A DNA stretch of 64,000 nucleotides from Ailanthus altissimus (taxonomy: Eukaryota; Streptophyta; Magnoliopsida; Sapindales; Simaroubaceae): assembly GCA_946807835.1 (NCBI GenBank), contig OX327690.1, forward strand, positions 8,838,501-8,902,500, written 5' to 3'. The position numbers and the translations under genes are program-made. Under the pieces are notes generated by a model that searched no databases, was not told where the DNA came from, and saw only the letters and a list, made by a program, of their open reading frames with translations. Positions 49,754 through 60,697 of the stretch are shown one piece after another; the first letter of the stretch is position 1; every line of letters begins with the position of its first letter.

Positions 49754-50262
49754 CATTGAGGCAGATCCTCTACAAAATAGATGTGTTAGGACAGTTGAAA
49801 AAGTAGTCATACTAGTTAGGTGAGTTTGATATCACCTACACGTTGCGCCCTTTTATCAAAGCAGAAGTCGTTGCTGACTTTGGTGCTAAATTCAATCTAG
49901 ACCTATAGGGAGAAGGGGAGGAGAAGTGTGAGCTTAATGAGTAGTAGACAGTTACTCCCTAGATTGTTCATATAGATAGAGCCTCAAATGCCTAAGAAAA
50001 CGGAGTTGGGATCATCATAGTTAGCCTTAAGAGAGTAAAGGTGAGCTACACCTAGAAATTCAATTTCAAGGCATTAAACGATAAAGTTTAGCATAAGTTT
50101 ATAATTATAAGAATGAAAATGGCTAAGCCCTTGCACGCTTAATAGTTAGTAATCAAGAGTGACTCACAACTGGTAGTCAGTTAGATCAACGATAAGTACT
50201 ATACCAAAGAAGAAAACATACAAACCTACCTCAGGAAGGCTCGAGAGCTAATCAATATGTTA
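49754..50262 (+). pseudogene. Tat element RNase H
   Basis: LRQILYKIDVLGQL near 49758, then GEFDITYTLRPFIKAEVVAD near 49821-49880. The RNase H core follows as HIDRASNA (VDGSSNA in relatives) near 49973, then VGIIIVSLKRVKVSYT and VIKSDSQLVVSQL near 50150. RNase H removes the RNA template. Stops are present. Confidence 0.75.
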
Positions 50263-51600
50263 ATGGATATTTGTATTGAGTCAGTTCTAAGAGAAAATAA
50301 CTATAGAGTCGACCTGCTAGCTAAGTTGGCCTCCACTAGTACCATGAAGTTGCCTAAGACAGTGCTAGTGGAAATCATACTTGAGTTAAGTATTTACACT
50401 GTTAAACCTATAGAAGTCAACTCAGTTGATGGGGAACCTTACTGGATGGATCCCACCATCTAATACCCTAAGAACGGCGTCACCTCCAATGACAGAACTC
50501 AAGCCCAGAGGCTGAGGTACCAAGGAGTCAGATATGGTTTGATTGGTGGGTACTCTATAAGAGAGGACCCTCTTTGCCCTACTTGAGATGTCTGCATCCT
50601 CAGAAGGGACAATGTGTGCTTAAAGAGATACATGAGAGGATATGTAAAAATCACAGAGGAAGTAGAGCTCTCACCTACAGGGCAATAAGGTAGAGATGCT
50701 TCTGGCTCAATATGAAGTAAGATGCAAGCTATAGTCAAGAAGTGCGACAAATGTCAAAGGTTCATGAAGATACCAAGTCAACCTCCTAAAACATTACAGT
50801 ACTGAGCTTTTATTAGCCCTTTACATTATGAAGGGGTAGATCTCATTGGTCTAATGCTAGTTGAAAAAGGAAGAGTCAAGTATACTATTGTTGCAGTGGA
50901 CTTAGAGGAAGATTATGGAGTTCATATGGTGTACTATAATTTGTCGCTTTGGTCTACCCCACACTATAGTGATCGACAACGTAACTTAGTTCAAAAAAAG
51001 AAAGCCTTCAATAGTTTTACAAGAATTCGAATATCACTAACCGATTTTCCTCACCAACTCACCCTTAGTCAAATGGATATATAGAGGTAATGAACAAAAT
51101 CATCAAGATCATTTTGAAGAAAAATCTCGAAGGCAGTAAGGGATCCTAGGTATACGAGCTGCCCAGCATGCTGTAGGCTATAGGACCATACCCAACACTG
51201 CCATCAGAAGAACCAATTTTGCTCTGTCTTTTGGATTCGAGGCAGGACTGTTAACTTCAGTGAAGTTGAGAATAATAGCTCAGTCTTAGCTAATGTAGAC
51301 CTCTTAGAGGAGATACTGACCTTACCATCAAAGTGGTAGCCTACCGATAGTAGATAGTTAAGTTATATGATAAAATGGCCAGGCCAAGACATTTCAAAAG
51401 AAGATGACCTGGTTTTGTGCAAAGTGATCTTGAATACTAAAAATCTCTCAAATAGAGTCTTAGGCCCCAACTAAGAGAGTTTCCATCGCATGGATAGGAT
51501 GATTAGACTGGGAACCTATAAGCTGAATCACTTGGATGGCAGACAAGTGAAGTACTCATAGAATGCAGCTTACCTTTGCAAGTACTACTCATGAAGAGGA
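50263..51600 (+). pseudogene. Tat element integrase
   Basis: The frame from 50257 includes VDLLAKLASTSTMKLPKTVL and YWMDPTI, typical of the Tat RNase H-integrase linker. The zinc region reads IVKKCDKCQRFMKIP near 50730, with CxxC kept. The catalytic core has YEGVDLIGLMLVEKGRVKYT near 50829-50890 (first Asp) and SDRQRNLVQ near 50970 (second Asp). The C-terminal text includes LPSMLWAIGPYPTLP near 51160 and RLGTYKLNHLDG near 51507. Frameshifts and stops occur throughout. Confidence 0.8.
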
Positions 51601-53219
51601 TGTGCGTCTATTCTCCACTTAGTTTTCTTTCTAAAATTTTGTCAGTTATTATCTCTAACCTTTGCTCGAAGCCTAGTGGTGCTTCTAGCCAGCCTAATTG
51701 TTTGTGTCAATTCCAGAAAGTCCATATAGACATAAAAAGGAACCTATTTTCTATTTACTTAATATATAGCTAGATGTTAGGATTGTATTAATTATGCTCT
51801 TGATTTTTATCACTGAAATGGAAAGATATACTCCCAAAATACTTTTGTATCTCTGATGATTGTTAGGCCATTACGTGCTCTTTGTACTGATGAGCCGCAT
51901 TACTTTAAAAGTGTGAAAGAGAGCCAAGGAAGCTTGGATCTTATTTAAAGGTGAGTAGTAGCTCACTCAAGGAACATAATGTCTATACACACTCCCTGTG
52001 CAAATAATGAGAGCAAATTTTAGGGATTGTGCCAATGTGAAAAGCCATTAGAGATCCCCCTCAACAGTGTTGCATTTAAACTTTGAGCATTCTTAGTAGA
52101 AAGAATGCTCAATTCCTAAATGAAGAGAGTAGTTCCAAGGGACTTAGAGTACACTAAAGTGAGCTAAGCCTATAGAAAATATGGTTATTCACTTATTGCT
52201 AAAAATTATATATTGTACTCCTCTTCTCATACCTTTTATATATGGTCTTACGAAAAGAAGAATGTGTTGTCTCCCCATTTCCAATGGGCCATTATTGAGG
52301 TTGAAGGGTTGAGAATTGAGTCTAATTTGAATTGGCCATGTGAGATTCCCTTTAGTAGTACTAAACTAAGAACTAGAGTGAGACACCCATCAACTATGTA
52401 CAAAGAAAGTACTCAATAAAACTAGAAGCACATTGGAAGCACGTTAGGATTCAAAGGTATGAACATCTAACACCATTCTTATCTCTATACAAAACACCAT
52501 GATTCCCTCCTAAATATCTTACTTTTCGATAAATGAGAATGGAAAATCCCCTTAGTGTCACCTATAGATAATACCCTAAGGCTACTGGGTTAAGTATAGT
52601 GATCATCACTTAACTTAGGCTTATTGTGTGATATTTTGAGAAACCCCCAGTTTAGAATTATTAAGGATTTAATGCACCAAAGGAAGAGTTATCTTGCAAC
52701 ATGCTATTTTAGTGAGATTAAAGCAAAGTGCCTTTATAAGAAAATAATTGCCAAACACATGATATAGTACTTACTTAAATGAGACATAGAACGTATTGAG
52801 ATTCATTATACCAAACCCTATTTTTTCATGCATCAGCTACTAAACCCAAGAAAATAGTTAACGCCCAAATGCCTTGAAAACAGAGGGTAACTTAGAGCTA
52901 TTTATTAGCCCATGCCAATAGCAGTGCATCCTACAAATAGTCTAAAAAATGACAATTAAAGCCTAAAACACATCTATAAAGTAGTATCAAATTTTATAAA
53001 TATTTTAGTACAATCATTCTAATTAGTTCAACAACAAAATATTAAAATAACTAAGGGTCTAAAGAAAGAGGGTTGGTAAACTAGCTAGCAATGGGGACAA
53101 AGAGTTCGAAACTCAGTAGATGACCACTATGCGAGTCACAAAAATGTGGTTTATCACTATAATCAGCATCATCATCATCTTCACCTCCCTTGGCTTGATG
53201 AACGGTGAAGTCCATGGAG
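51601..53219 (+). other. Tat element 3' region between integrase and F2
   Basis: No sense-strand domain is recognised. On the minus strand, 53216-53090 reads MDFTVHQAKGG, an acidic DDDDAD run and DSHSGHLLSFELF. This may be the end of the antisense ORF described at 54.66-57.37 kb, cut off by the F2 insertion. Long 3' spacers are usual in Tat elements. Confidence 0.45.
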
Positions 53220-54627
53220 ATGTTGTTGTGTATTTTGCAAACACAAAGTAACGCAAGTATACATTATCGCAACAAGTAATATATGATAAGAAAAGTGTTG
53301 ATCCTACGAGGAATTGTTATTACTACTTGCTAAGTACTAAATTGTGTCCTTCTACTCTTATTCAAGCTATTAGAAATTTAATGATTTTGATATCTAAACT
53401 AATTAAACAGAAGGAATAATTATAAGAATTGAACAAAGAGAACAAACGTGATAGCACCAATACTGAAATGCCCAGAATTACAATAATTCCTTAATACTTC
53501 ACTTGAATCCAATTACTCATCTTAGAACTATCTATATGAATGTTAACCAAGAACTCTAATATCCTCACAAGCCTATTTTGATGGTTAAGTGAATATATCT
53601 CATTCAATCAATTATCAATATTCCTATGATAATCAAATTGAAATAAGATTCATTAAGTTCAAATTCTCTAAATAGTTATATATGCCATATGAGTATATTC
53701 CTATCTCATATGGAACTCATATTTTTACACAATGATTATACATCAATCTATTCATGGTCAACACAAAATTCCCTTTTCCAAGTTCATTAAAGTTCTCAAA
53801 TCAATCAAATACATTGTCATGTAATTAGAAGCATTAAGCATAGAACAAATTGAATAATTCAATACTAATATGATGAATAAGGGAAAATAATCAATCCAAG
53901 CTACATATTAAGTTCACATTGTAATTCTAGCAATAAAACTTAGTTCATAATTATAAACATAAGTTCAGAGCATCTAACAATATTATTATACATACTAGAA
54001 TTAACAACAAATACGAAATTGAAGAAAAGAGAAAATTTCCCTTGATGCAATAGTGATGTTCTTCCTCCAATATGCAGACTTTCTTCTTCTTGTTGTTGAT
54101 TCTTACTTCCAAGACCCAAATAAAGTGTTAATTTTGTGCTCTTTGCTGCCCAACCCCTTTTTGGTTCAATAGTAGGTGTTTATATAGATTCAAGGTTGCA
54201 AAAATAGGACAACATTGTCCTTAAAGAGTGCCCAGCTTCCAGTGCCACGACATTCAGATTCAATGTCGCAGCATTAGAGCTACTGATTTGAATGCCTGGG
54301 CCAATGCCTCAACGCTGCACTGTAGTGGATGAATAGTAACCCATGCACTATTCATGCACTGTAGCAATTTCACTGGTCACATGTACTGTTCATTAACACT
54401 ATTTATAGCACTATTTACATTTTGAGTATTTTAGTCCCATCTTGGATTCTCATCTCAAATAACTTCGTTTGTATCTGGTTTCTGGTAATTTTACACCAAT
54501 AGTCCTTAAACTTATAAACAACATTAATATGCATAAATAGCCAAATTATTGGGATAAATTGATAAAACATCAAGTTTAAGAGAATGAAATATTTTATGCA
54601 ATTACGTCCTACCAAATGTCAACATCA
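53220..54627. repeat. Family-F unit F2 (LTR-like, about 1.4 kb)
   Basis: Colinear with F1 in the same orientation. It begins ATGTTGTTGTG and ends near CAACATCA, giving short inverted ends (TGTTG/CAACA). The flanks TGGAG (53215-53219) and GGGAG (54628-54632) could be a 4-of-5 TSD. It holds TGTCGCAGCATT near 54264 and CACTGTAGCA near 54357. No coding sequence is seen. Confidence 0.65.
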
Positions 54628-55121
54628 GGGAGGTCTTTATTCAATCCTTCCTTGGTCGTTTATGATTGTATGGGTATGGTACCAACTAAGGCTTTAACAG
54701 TGCATTCTTCCTTATTTATGACTGAGGTTGGAACGACATGTATCTTAGGCTCTAGAAAACTAAAATCTAAGTCAAGGTACATATTAGACGCCCTATAATA
54801 AGCATGGCTTAATATCTTATGTATTGCTTCCCTGAGCCTCTTCTCTAATAGGTCCATAATGTTATTCAACCTTGCATTGTTCTCATTCATCTTGTTATTG
54901 ACCAATGCCAATACCTTCATCTTCTCTATACTCTGAGACAACTTCTCTTTAACTGTGGCAAGCTCTTTAGTGACCAAGGAAAATTTATGTTTGTACTTGT
55001 CTTACTTAGCCTTCAAGACCTCCTCGCTCTCCCTCAAAGCTACCGACAAAATCTCCAAGTCTACAACGGCCCTCAATTCCCTTTTCAATATCTCTATATG
55101 CTCCACTATTATGTAGATAGC

Positions 55122-55209
55122 CTACAATAGGCAACAACATTGACAATAATAAAAACATTGCACACAATGACAAAAAATATAAGTCAATAGAGGGAGAAGT
55201 AAGAATTAC
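55122..55209 (-). other. Putative 88-base intron in the antisense ORF
   Basis: Donor GAG/GTAATT with GT at 55209-55208, acceptor TTGTAG at 55127-55122, AT-rich between. It joins a hydrophobic stretch to the coiled-coil part. Confidence 0.45.
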
Positions 55210-55595
55210 CTCATGAGTAAGACCCAAAGTCCTTAATAGAGCACTCAGTAGGCCCTACTGGAAAATAAACAGAGCTAGCTTAGTGGCCAGGGCTCTGTGA
55301 GTGTGCTGCAAATAAGACACCAGATACCTAACTTTTGTTTTGAGTCTAAGACCTAGATTTTCAGAGCATAGAGAACTGATAGAGGCCTAGTTGAATTTAA
55401 GTGCCTTTCTTTTCTTAGTTTTAGATAGGCCAGTGCTGACAGACTTAGAGGTAGAAAAAGTAATAGAACATTCTCTAGTAAGGGTGCCAAAGTCATGGGG
55501 CTTGGGAGGATTGGAAAGGTCTTTCATCCAATCATTGCCTTCTAACTTCCTAACGAATTCAAGGTGAGTCGCATAAGATGGAGCTGGGGTGTTCC

Positions 55596-55709
55596 CTATA
55601 AAACAAAAGGAAATTCAATAACAATAAAGAGTCAATTAAGCTCCAAAAGATATCACAACCTTATTAATCTTTAAGCGTGATTAGAGATAAAATGTAGGAG
55701 CTCACTTAC
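55596..55709 (-). other. Putative 114-base intron in the antisense ORF
   Basis: Donor ATAG/GTAAGT with GT at 55709-55708, a strong plant donor. Acceptor TTTATAG ends at 55596. The following exon opens GTPAPSYATHLEF. Confidence 0.5.
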
Positions 55710-57640
55710 CTATCTCGGGGACCTCTGAAGGTAAGGAATTAACCAGTTTAACATTCTTCAAATGGCAATCATCTAATACATCAGATCTATTATTGGCAAG
55801 AGTGGCAAAGGTTTCAGTAGCAAATAGAGCATGGTCATGAGTAATAAGGACTACCTTGAGATCCTTAGTCTAGTGGCGTATTGAAGAGACAAGAGGCACA
55901 AGTAAATGCGTATAGTTAGTAATTATTAAATAAGGGGGCCTCCCCAAGATGAACGATAGGAAGAAGGAGGAAATGTATCTTCAATGGCAAAGTAGAGCAG
56001 ATCCTTTTTAAGCTATGACCAAGTCTGACCAATGAGCCATAATCTTCCTCCATATATGACTAGTGTGCCTTCAATTAGTCTGGGCTCAGTACTTACTAAC
56101 ATAATTATTGTTCTTGTTCTAAGAGCTTACATAAAATGTACCCTCAGTGTGGTTATTCCTTCTAAGGCAAAAAAGGTTCTTCAAATCCTTGATGGAGAAG
56201 TCAGTGTTATAAGCCTTTCTCTACATTATGTGTCAACCTATGATTGAGCTTTAAGAGGTTAGAGTCAATTGGGTAGGAGCTAGATCAAAGATGGTAAGTA
56301 ATCTTTAAAGGGTAATTGTGGAGGGAACCTAAGGCTGAGGGTAAGAAATTCTTCAAATATTGCCACTTCTCTCTCAAGAGGAGAAGTAAAGGACTTCTCC
56401 CATCATGGGATTCTGAGAATGATTGAGGATGAGATGGAATATCACTTCTTTAATAGTGTAAGATCTTACTCTGTCACTATAAAATACAAGGGCAAATGAA
56501 CATGGGCTTTTGTAGCGATCTACTTTGGGTCAATAGCAGGGGTGAAAGATGTGAAACCTCTAAGAGAGGATTTCTTAAATGAATAAGTAGACTGTTTAGG
56601 GGTAGCTTACCTTTCTTCTTAGAAGAATTTGAACTAGACTTGAAAGCTGTTTGTTTAGAAGGCTTACCACCAACTTTCTTAAAGCCAAGCCTAGAATCTA
56701 TAGACTCACCTCCTACCTTATATACCTCAATAGGCTCATTATTGCTGCTAAACTCTCAAGAACCTAAAGGGTTACCATTGCTACTAGTCACTTCTCTTAT
56801 CTACACCCTCACTATCCTATAATGCTATAGTCAACATTAAGCCTTAATCCTATAGATCAATTTGAACATCTAATATCCACACATAAAAAAAAAGCATCAA
56901 GGAAACTTAAGAGTAAAAAGAAGTAGAAATAGAAGAAAATGCCAATAAGTCCTTACTTTTTAAAGACTTGTGAAGCTACTTTTGCAAGTAAGAAGTTCGA
57001 AGCAAGAGCAGACTAAGTAAAAAGATGGTAAGAATAGTTCTGAAAAATGAAAAATGACGAGAAAAGATTTAAAGATAAAATATAAAGAGATCTCCACTTA
57101 TCGAAAAAAATAGCTAAGGCTTAGTTAAAAGTTATGGTGGAAGGAACAAATTCACTGGAAAGAAATGAAAAGAGAGAAAAATGAAGAGATTGCTCATTTT
57201 AGGTATTAAGGATATTAAGTTAGAAGTTTGAAGGGAGAATGAGGTAAAGAGAGAAAGGGACAATAAATCTGAGCTACCCATCTTGGTTGCTTCTCTAGAT
57301 TTTGCCACATGGCATAATGTTAAGGGGATAGGACGTGCTATATTCTGGCATAGTAAGGCCATGTTAGAACCTTATTTAGAATAGAGTAGGCACAAAATAA
57401 CCTTCGCACCTCTATTTGTTTTGCGAAAAGGCAAAAATGCTCTTGGAAAGTTTTTAGACGTAAAGGAAAAGGGAAAAAAAATTCACTAAAACCAAAATAA
57501 AAACAAAACAAAACAAAACAAAGAAGAAAAAAAAAAGAGAAAACGAAAAAGAAGTAAGAAAAGCCACCAATAAAGGCTTGTCACGTGTCACCAAAGATGG
57601 AATTTCTACTATCTCCCACTCAACACTAGGAACTAGGGGT

Positions 57641-58801
57641 TGATGTTAAGACAAAAACTAGGTAGCACTTAGGCCACTCATAAATGCCTAACTAGGCCTT
57701 TAGGCCTAACTTTCCAAAGAGCAGTTTATTTTAAAATAAATTATTTTAACAAGTTGAGCAAAGATCTGAATCTGTAGGCCTTCATAACTTGGTCTAGAAA
57801 AGTCATCGAGTGAGACTCACATATGAACATATGTCACCACCTAGTCTCGTTGTTAGGAGATGGGTCATTGTGGTCAAGTCACTTGCCACATCATAATTGG
57901 GCCTACCAACGAATGTACACATCAACAGAGTTCAAGTCTCTGCTACATCACCATTGGGTCCTATCAGTGATCCAATTGAAAGCCATATTATTGAAGATTA
58001 AACCTAAGGATAAGGTTTCATGGGGGATATCTCCAACAAGCCAATAACAAGCCTCCATGTTAGCATGTATCAAGCCTCTGTCCTTTGTTGACATATGAAT
58101 TAGAGCCATCTAAAGTTGTTGGAATGATCCAGCACTAAATCCATCAAGCTTAGAGGCGTAAAGTTTGTAACCCACTCAGTATTCCTAGCTCGCCTAACAA
58201 AATTGACCCTTCTAAAAAGTACTTCATCAAGAAGATACCTAGTATTCCAAATGTCAAAGAGCCACAATTACTCACATGCCCCAATCTGAGTCAATTCTCT
58301 AAAAGGCCCCCTTGTAAAAGGGATGATTCTCTAATTGAGTATTGCCACGTGTCATTTTTAAGGGGTAATCTCTAGGTTGGCTCCCTTTATGCTCAAGGCT
58401 TATCTCCAATTTTGAATGAGAGTAAGAGAAGATTTCGAACCATGCAACAACTTTTTAGTAAGAGAAAACTCTGTACTTTCTCTTTACTCTCTCTCTCGCT
58501 ATGGTGTAAATTGTAGAGAAGATTAACTATTAAGCCCTGACCTGAGCATTTAGAGAGTTGTCACCAACCACCCTACTGGTGTTTATCATTGACTCATGTT
58601 TCTTGTGCTCCTCATATCCCTTAAAGTAACATAGTTCACAATCGATCCTCAGCTCAATCTCCACTAATCTTTGTCTTAACATAATTAAATGGGTTATCAA
58701 AACCTAACTCTTGACATTAATAGGTCTAACAAATCGAATTTTTCTTTGCTTTACAATTCCTATCCGTTTTGGGCAGACCTAATAAAAAATCATCTCAAAC
58801 A
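57641..58801 (+). repeat. 3' LTR of the Tat element
   Basis: Starts TGATGTTAAGAC after a purine-rich stretch (GGAACTAGGGG) and ends TCAAACA, about 1.16 kb. Colinear with the split 5' LTR from about 57751. The first 110 bases have no counterpart on the left. Open frames in it are not genes. Confidence 0.82.
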
Positions 58802-60179
58802 TAATCTTAAGTAATATATTCATAAATTTTTGTGTTTCAAAATTTGATTTATGAACTTTATATATAAAAAAATTATTACCCTTATTATCAATATATAATA
58901 ACTTAACCATTGAACTTAAAAAAGACACCAAATCTATCAACAATATAAAGGTATTTAAATTTAAAGTCCCTTTTAAGTGTAAAATCTGAATTTATGTAAG
59001 ATTTGAATATATTAATTTCTTTGGTAAAGAGTTGGAAAAATAGAAGTTTTGTTCAACTTCTAGATTTTTTTTTAATAATTTTTAATATAATTACTATTGA
59101 ACGTTTTGATAAAAAATTGACATTTGTAGATGAGAATTTTTATTCAAGCCAATTCAAGAAATTAGCAAATACTCCACCCCTGTCCCCAAAAAGTTATTAG
59201 ATAGAGAGAGATTGCAAATTTCTTTTTTCTTTTTTTTCTTTTTTTCTTTTTAGTCCATCGGTTAACTTCTGTTTTTCCTTTGACTGGACTACAAATCTTG
59301 TTGCTTTTCCCCACAACATGATTTCGTCCAAACAAAGCAATTTATTTAATTATCCGATATTGTACTGGTCGATCTTACTGTAAAGGTCATATAATATTAG
59401 ATAATGTCAAACAATGATGGTATTTTTGAATTTTGGGTTTAGTCTTAATTATTTGTTTAAAAGTTGTTGTCTTTTAAAATTCATCTTTTGACCAAAATGA
59501 AGCACAAGTTTGCTTTTTCCGGTGATTCTTTGTCTCTCATTTCTTGTCAAACCCATCTCTCGCTAGCTTTACTTTATTAATTTTCAGACTCGTTGCTAAT
59601 CATAATGTTGGTAAAATGAACGTAAATCCGAAGAAAAAGTATACACGTAAACAAAATTAAAACCCCTTTACCATATATTGGCTTCGTTCAATGGATATTC
59701 ACGAACTTTCTGTTTTTGCCTGTGAAATTTAATATATATATATATATATATATAGTTTTTTTTAGAGAAATATTAATTTAAACAATAATTGAGATAATAT
59801 AATATTTGGTCGGATCAAATAATTTATATTCACGAAATATAACAATCCCCAATAATTATTCAACAGAAAAATAAATAAAATACACTACCTTAATAATTAT
59901 CAAAACTCAAGTTCTTAATTAAAATATAAAAAATACACAAAATTTACCACGAAACAAACACTCAAATGTTATTATTATTTATTTTCTATTAATAGGAAGA
60001 TAAAATGCACTTCAGGTCTTTAATTATTGGGCCACAACTGCAAGTGCCAAATACAAGTTTATAAAAGGAATATTTTAAAGACGTGAAACAATGACACATG
60101 ACCTTCTCTAATTCACACCTTACAAAACAATGACACATGGTATAGTAATTATGACACATAGGCGTCTCTAAAAATTAAA
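58802..60179. other. AT-rich intergenic sequence with a (TA)n tract
   Basis: No gene recognised. A (TA)n microsatellite lies at about 59732-59754 and pyrimidine runs at 59220-59260. Short frames (for example 59003-59200) are low-complexity. Confidence 0.5.
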
Positions 60180-60639
60180 AAAAAAAAAATTAGATCAATG
60201 AAAAAGATGAGCAAACAACAAAAAGGGAACGAATCACATAGTAAGGAAGTAAAGAAGTAAGGAAACGAAACGTATAAGAAAACAAGAAGCAGGGAAGCCA
60301 TGAAGCAAGAAGGCAAAAGAAGCAAAAGAGTAAAGGAGCTAGGAAGAAAATAAAAAGAAACACACGACATAAATGTTTGAATAATGAAGCAAAGAAACAC
60401 AAGATCACGTATGTTAAATTGTTTAAAGACCAGCTTAAGAGAGCACGTGAGGAAGAGTGTGCCATGAAGGAAATAAGAAACTCGAGAATCGTTGTATCAA
60501 ACACGTTAAATTTGATCAAACGGTGATCTCCCAAAGAGATTTTTTTTTCTTCATTAAAATATAGTTTTGAAAGGAAGGTATTTTCTCTCTTGGAGCTAGT
60601 GGGCACTTTATTCTCAAGAGAAAAACACCACTCCCCCAC
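60149..60639 (-). repeat. Purine-rich block with a long antisense frame
   Basis: The plus strand is rich in AAG/GAAG words (for example GAAGCAGGGAAGCCATGAAG near 60285). On the minus strand it is open for 149 codons from 60639. The product has KISLGDHRLIKFNVFDTTIL, then a Ser/Leu/Phe-rich hydrophobic half. I know no domain for it. The composition suggests a repeat-derived frame rather than a gene, though the N-terminal half is not low-complexity. Confidence 0.4.
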
Positions 60640-60642
60640 CCC

Positions 60643-60643
<1 letters not shown>

Positions 60644-60693
<50 letters not shown>
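60644..60693. repeat. Run of 50 cytosines
   Basis: Uninterrupted C50 preceded by CTCCCCCACCCCA, in otherwise AT-rich DNA. True length may differ, since such runs are hard to sequence and assemble. Confidence 0.95.

Positions 60694-60697
<4 letters not shown>

Larger units (their letters stand above)
54660..57370 (-). pseudogene. Antisense ORF of the Tat element, with intron-like gaps
   Basis: Tat-lineage elements often carry an ORF on the opposite strand between integrase and the 3' LTR; its function is unknown. Pieces in order on the minus strand: 57362-57132 (MALLCQNIARPIPL, possibly the start); a Ser/Lys-rich part near 56730-56612 ending before a GTAAGC donor; VAIFEEFLTLSLRF and PPQLPFKDYLPSL near 56380-56310; a segment ending at 55710 before a GTAAGT donor; PSYATHLEFVRKLEGNDWM near 55590-55520; and a coiled-coil-like stretch from 55121 down to 54660 (LATVKEKLSQSIEKMK, then LDLDFSFLEPK). 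Two gaps, 55709-55596 and 55209-55122, have GT-AG ends. Stops make it inactive. Recognition rests on motif memory and position. Confidence 0.6.
11348..58801 (+). mobile_element. Tat-lineage Ty3/gypsy retrotransposon, old and interrupted by nested insertions
   Basis: The two ends share a long direct repeat: 11348-11605 plus 12650-13432 on the left matches 57751-58801 on the right, which begins with TG near 57641. Between them, in plus orientation and in Ty3/gypsy order, lie decayed gag (13.5-15.1 kb), protease (15.3-15.7 kb), RT (15.9-16.6 kb and 47.53-47.76 kb), RNase H (47.76-48.08 and 49.75-50.3 kb) and integrase (50.4-51.6 kb). A 6-kb 3' region carries an antisense ORF. The Gag end block (YCNFYKGYDTNTGECIEL) and the long 3' region with an antisense ORF fit the Tat lineage. 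Every domain has stops or frameshifts. About 34 kb of the span is nested insertions. No TSD was identified, because the left LTR lacks its first 110 or so bases. Confidence 0.85.
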
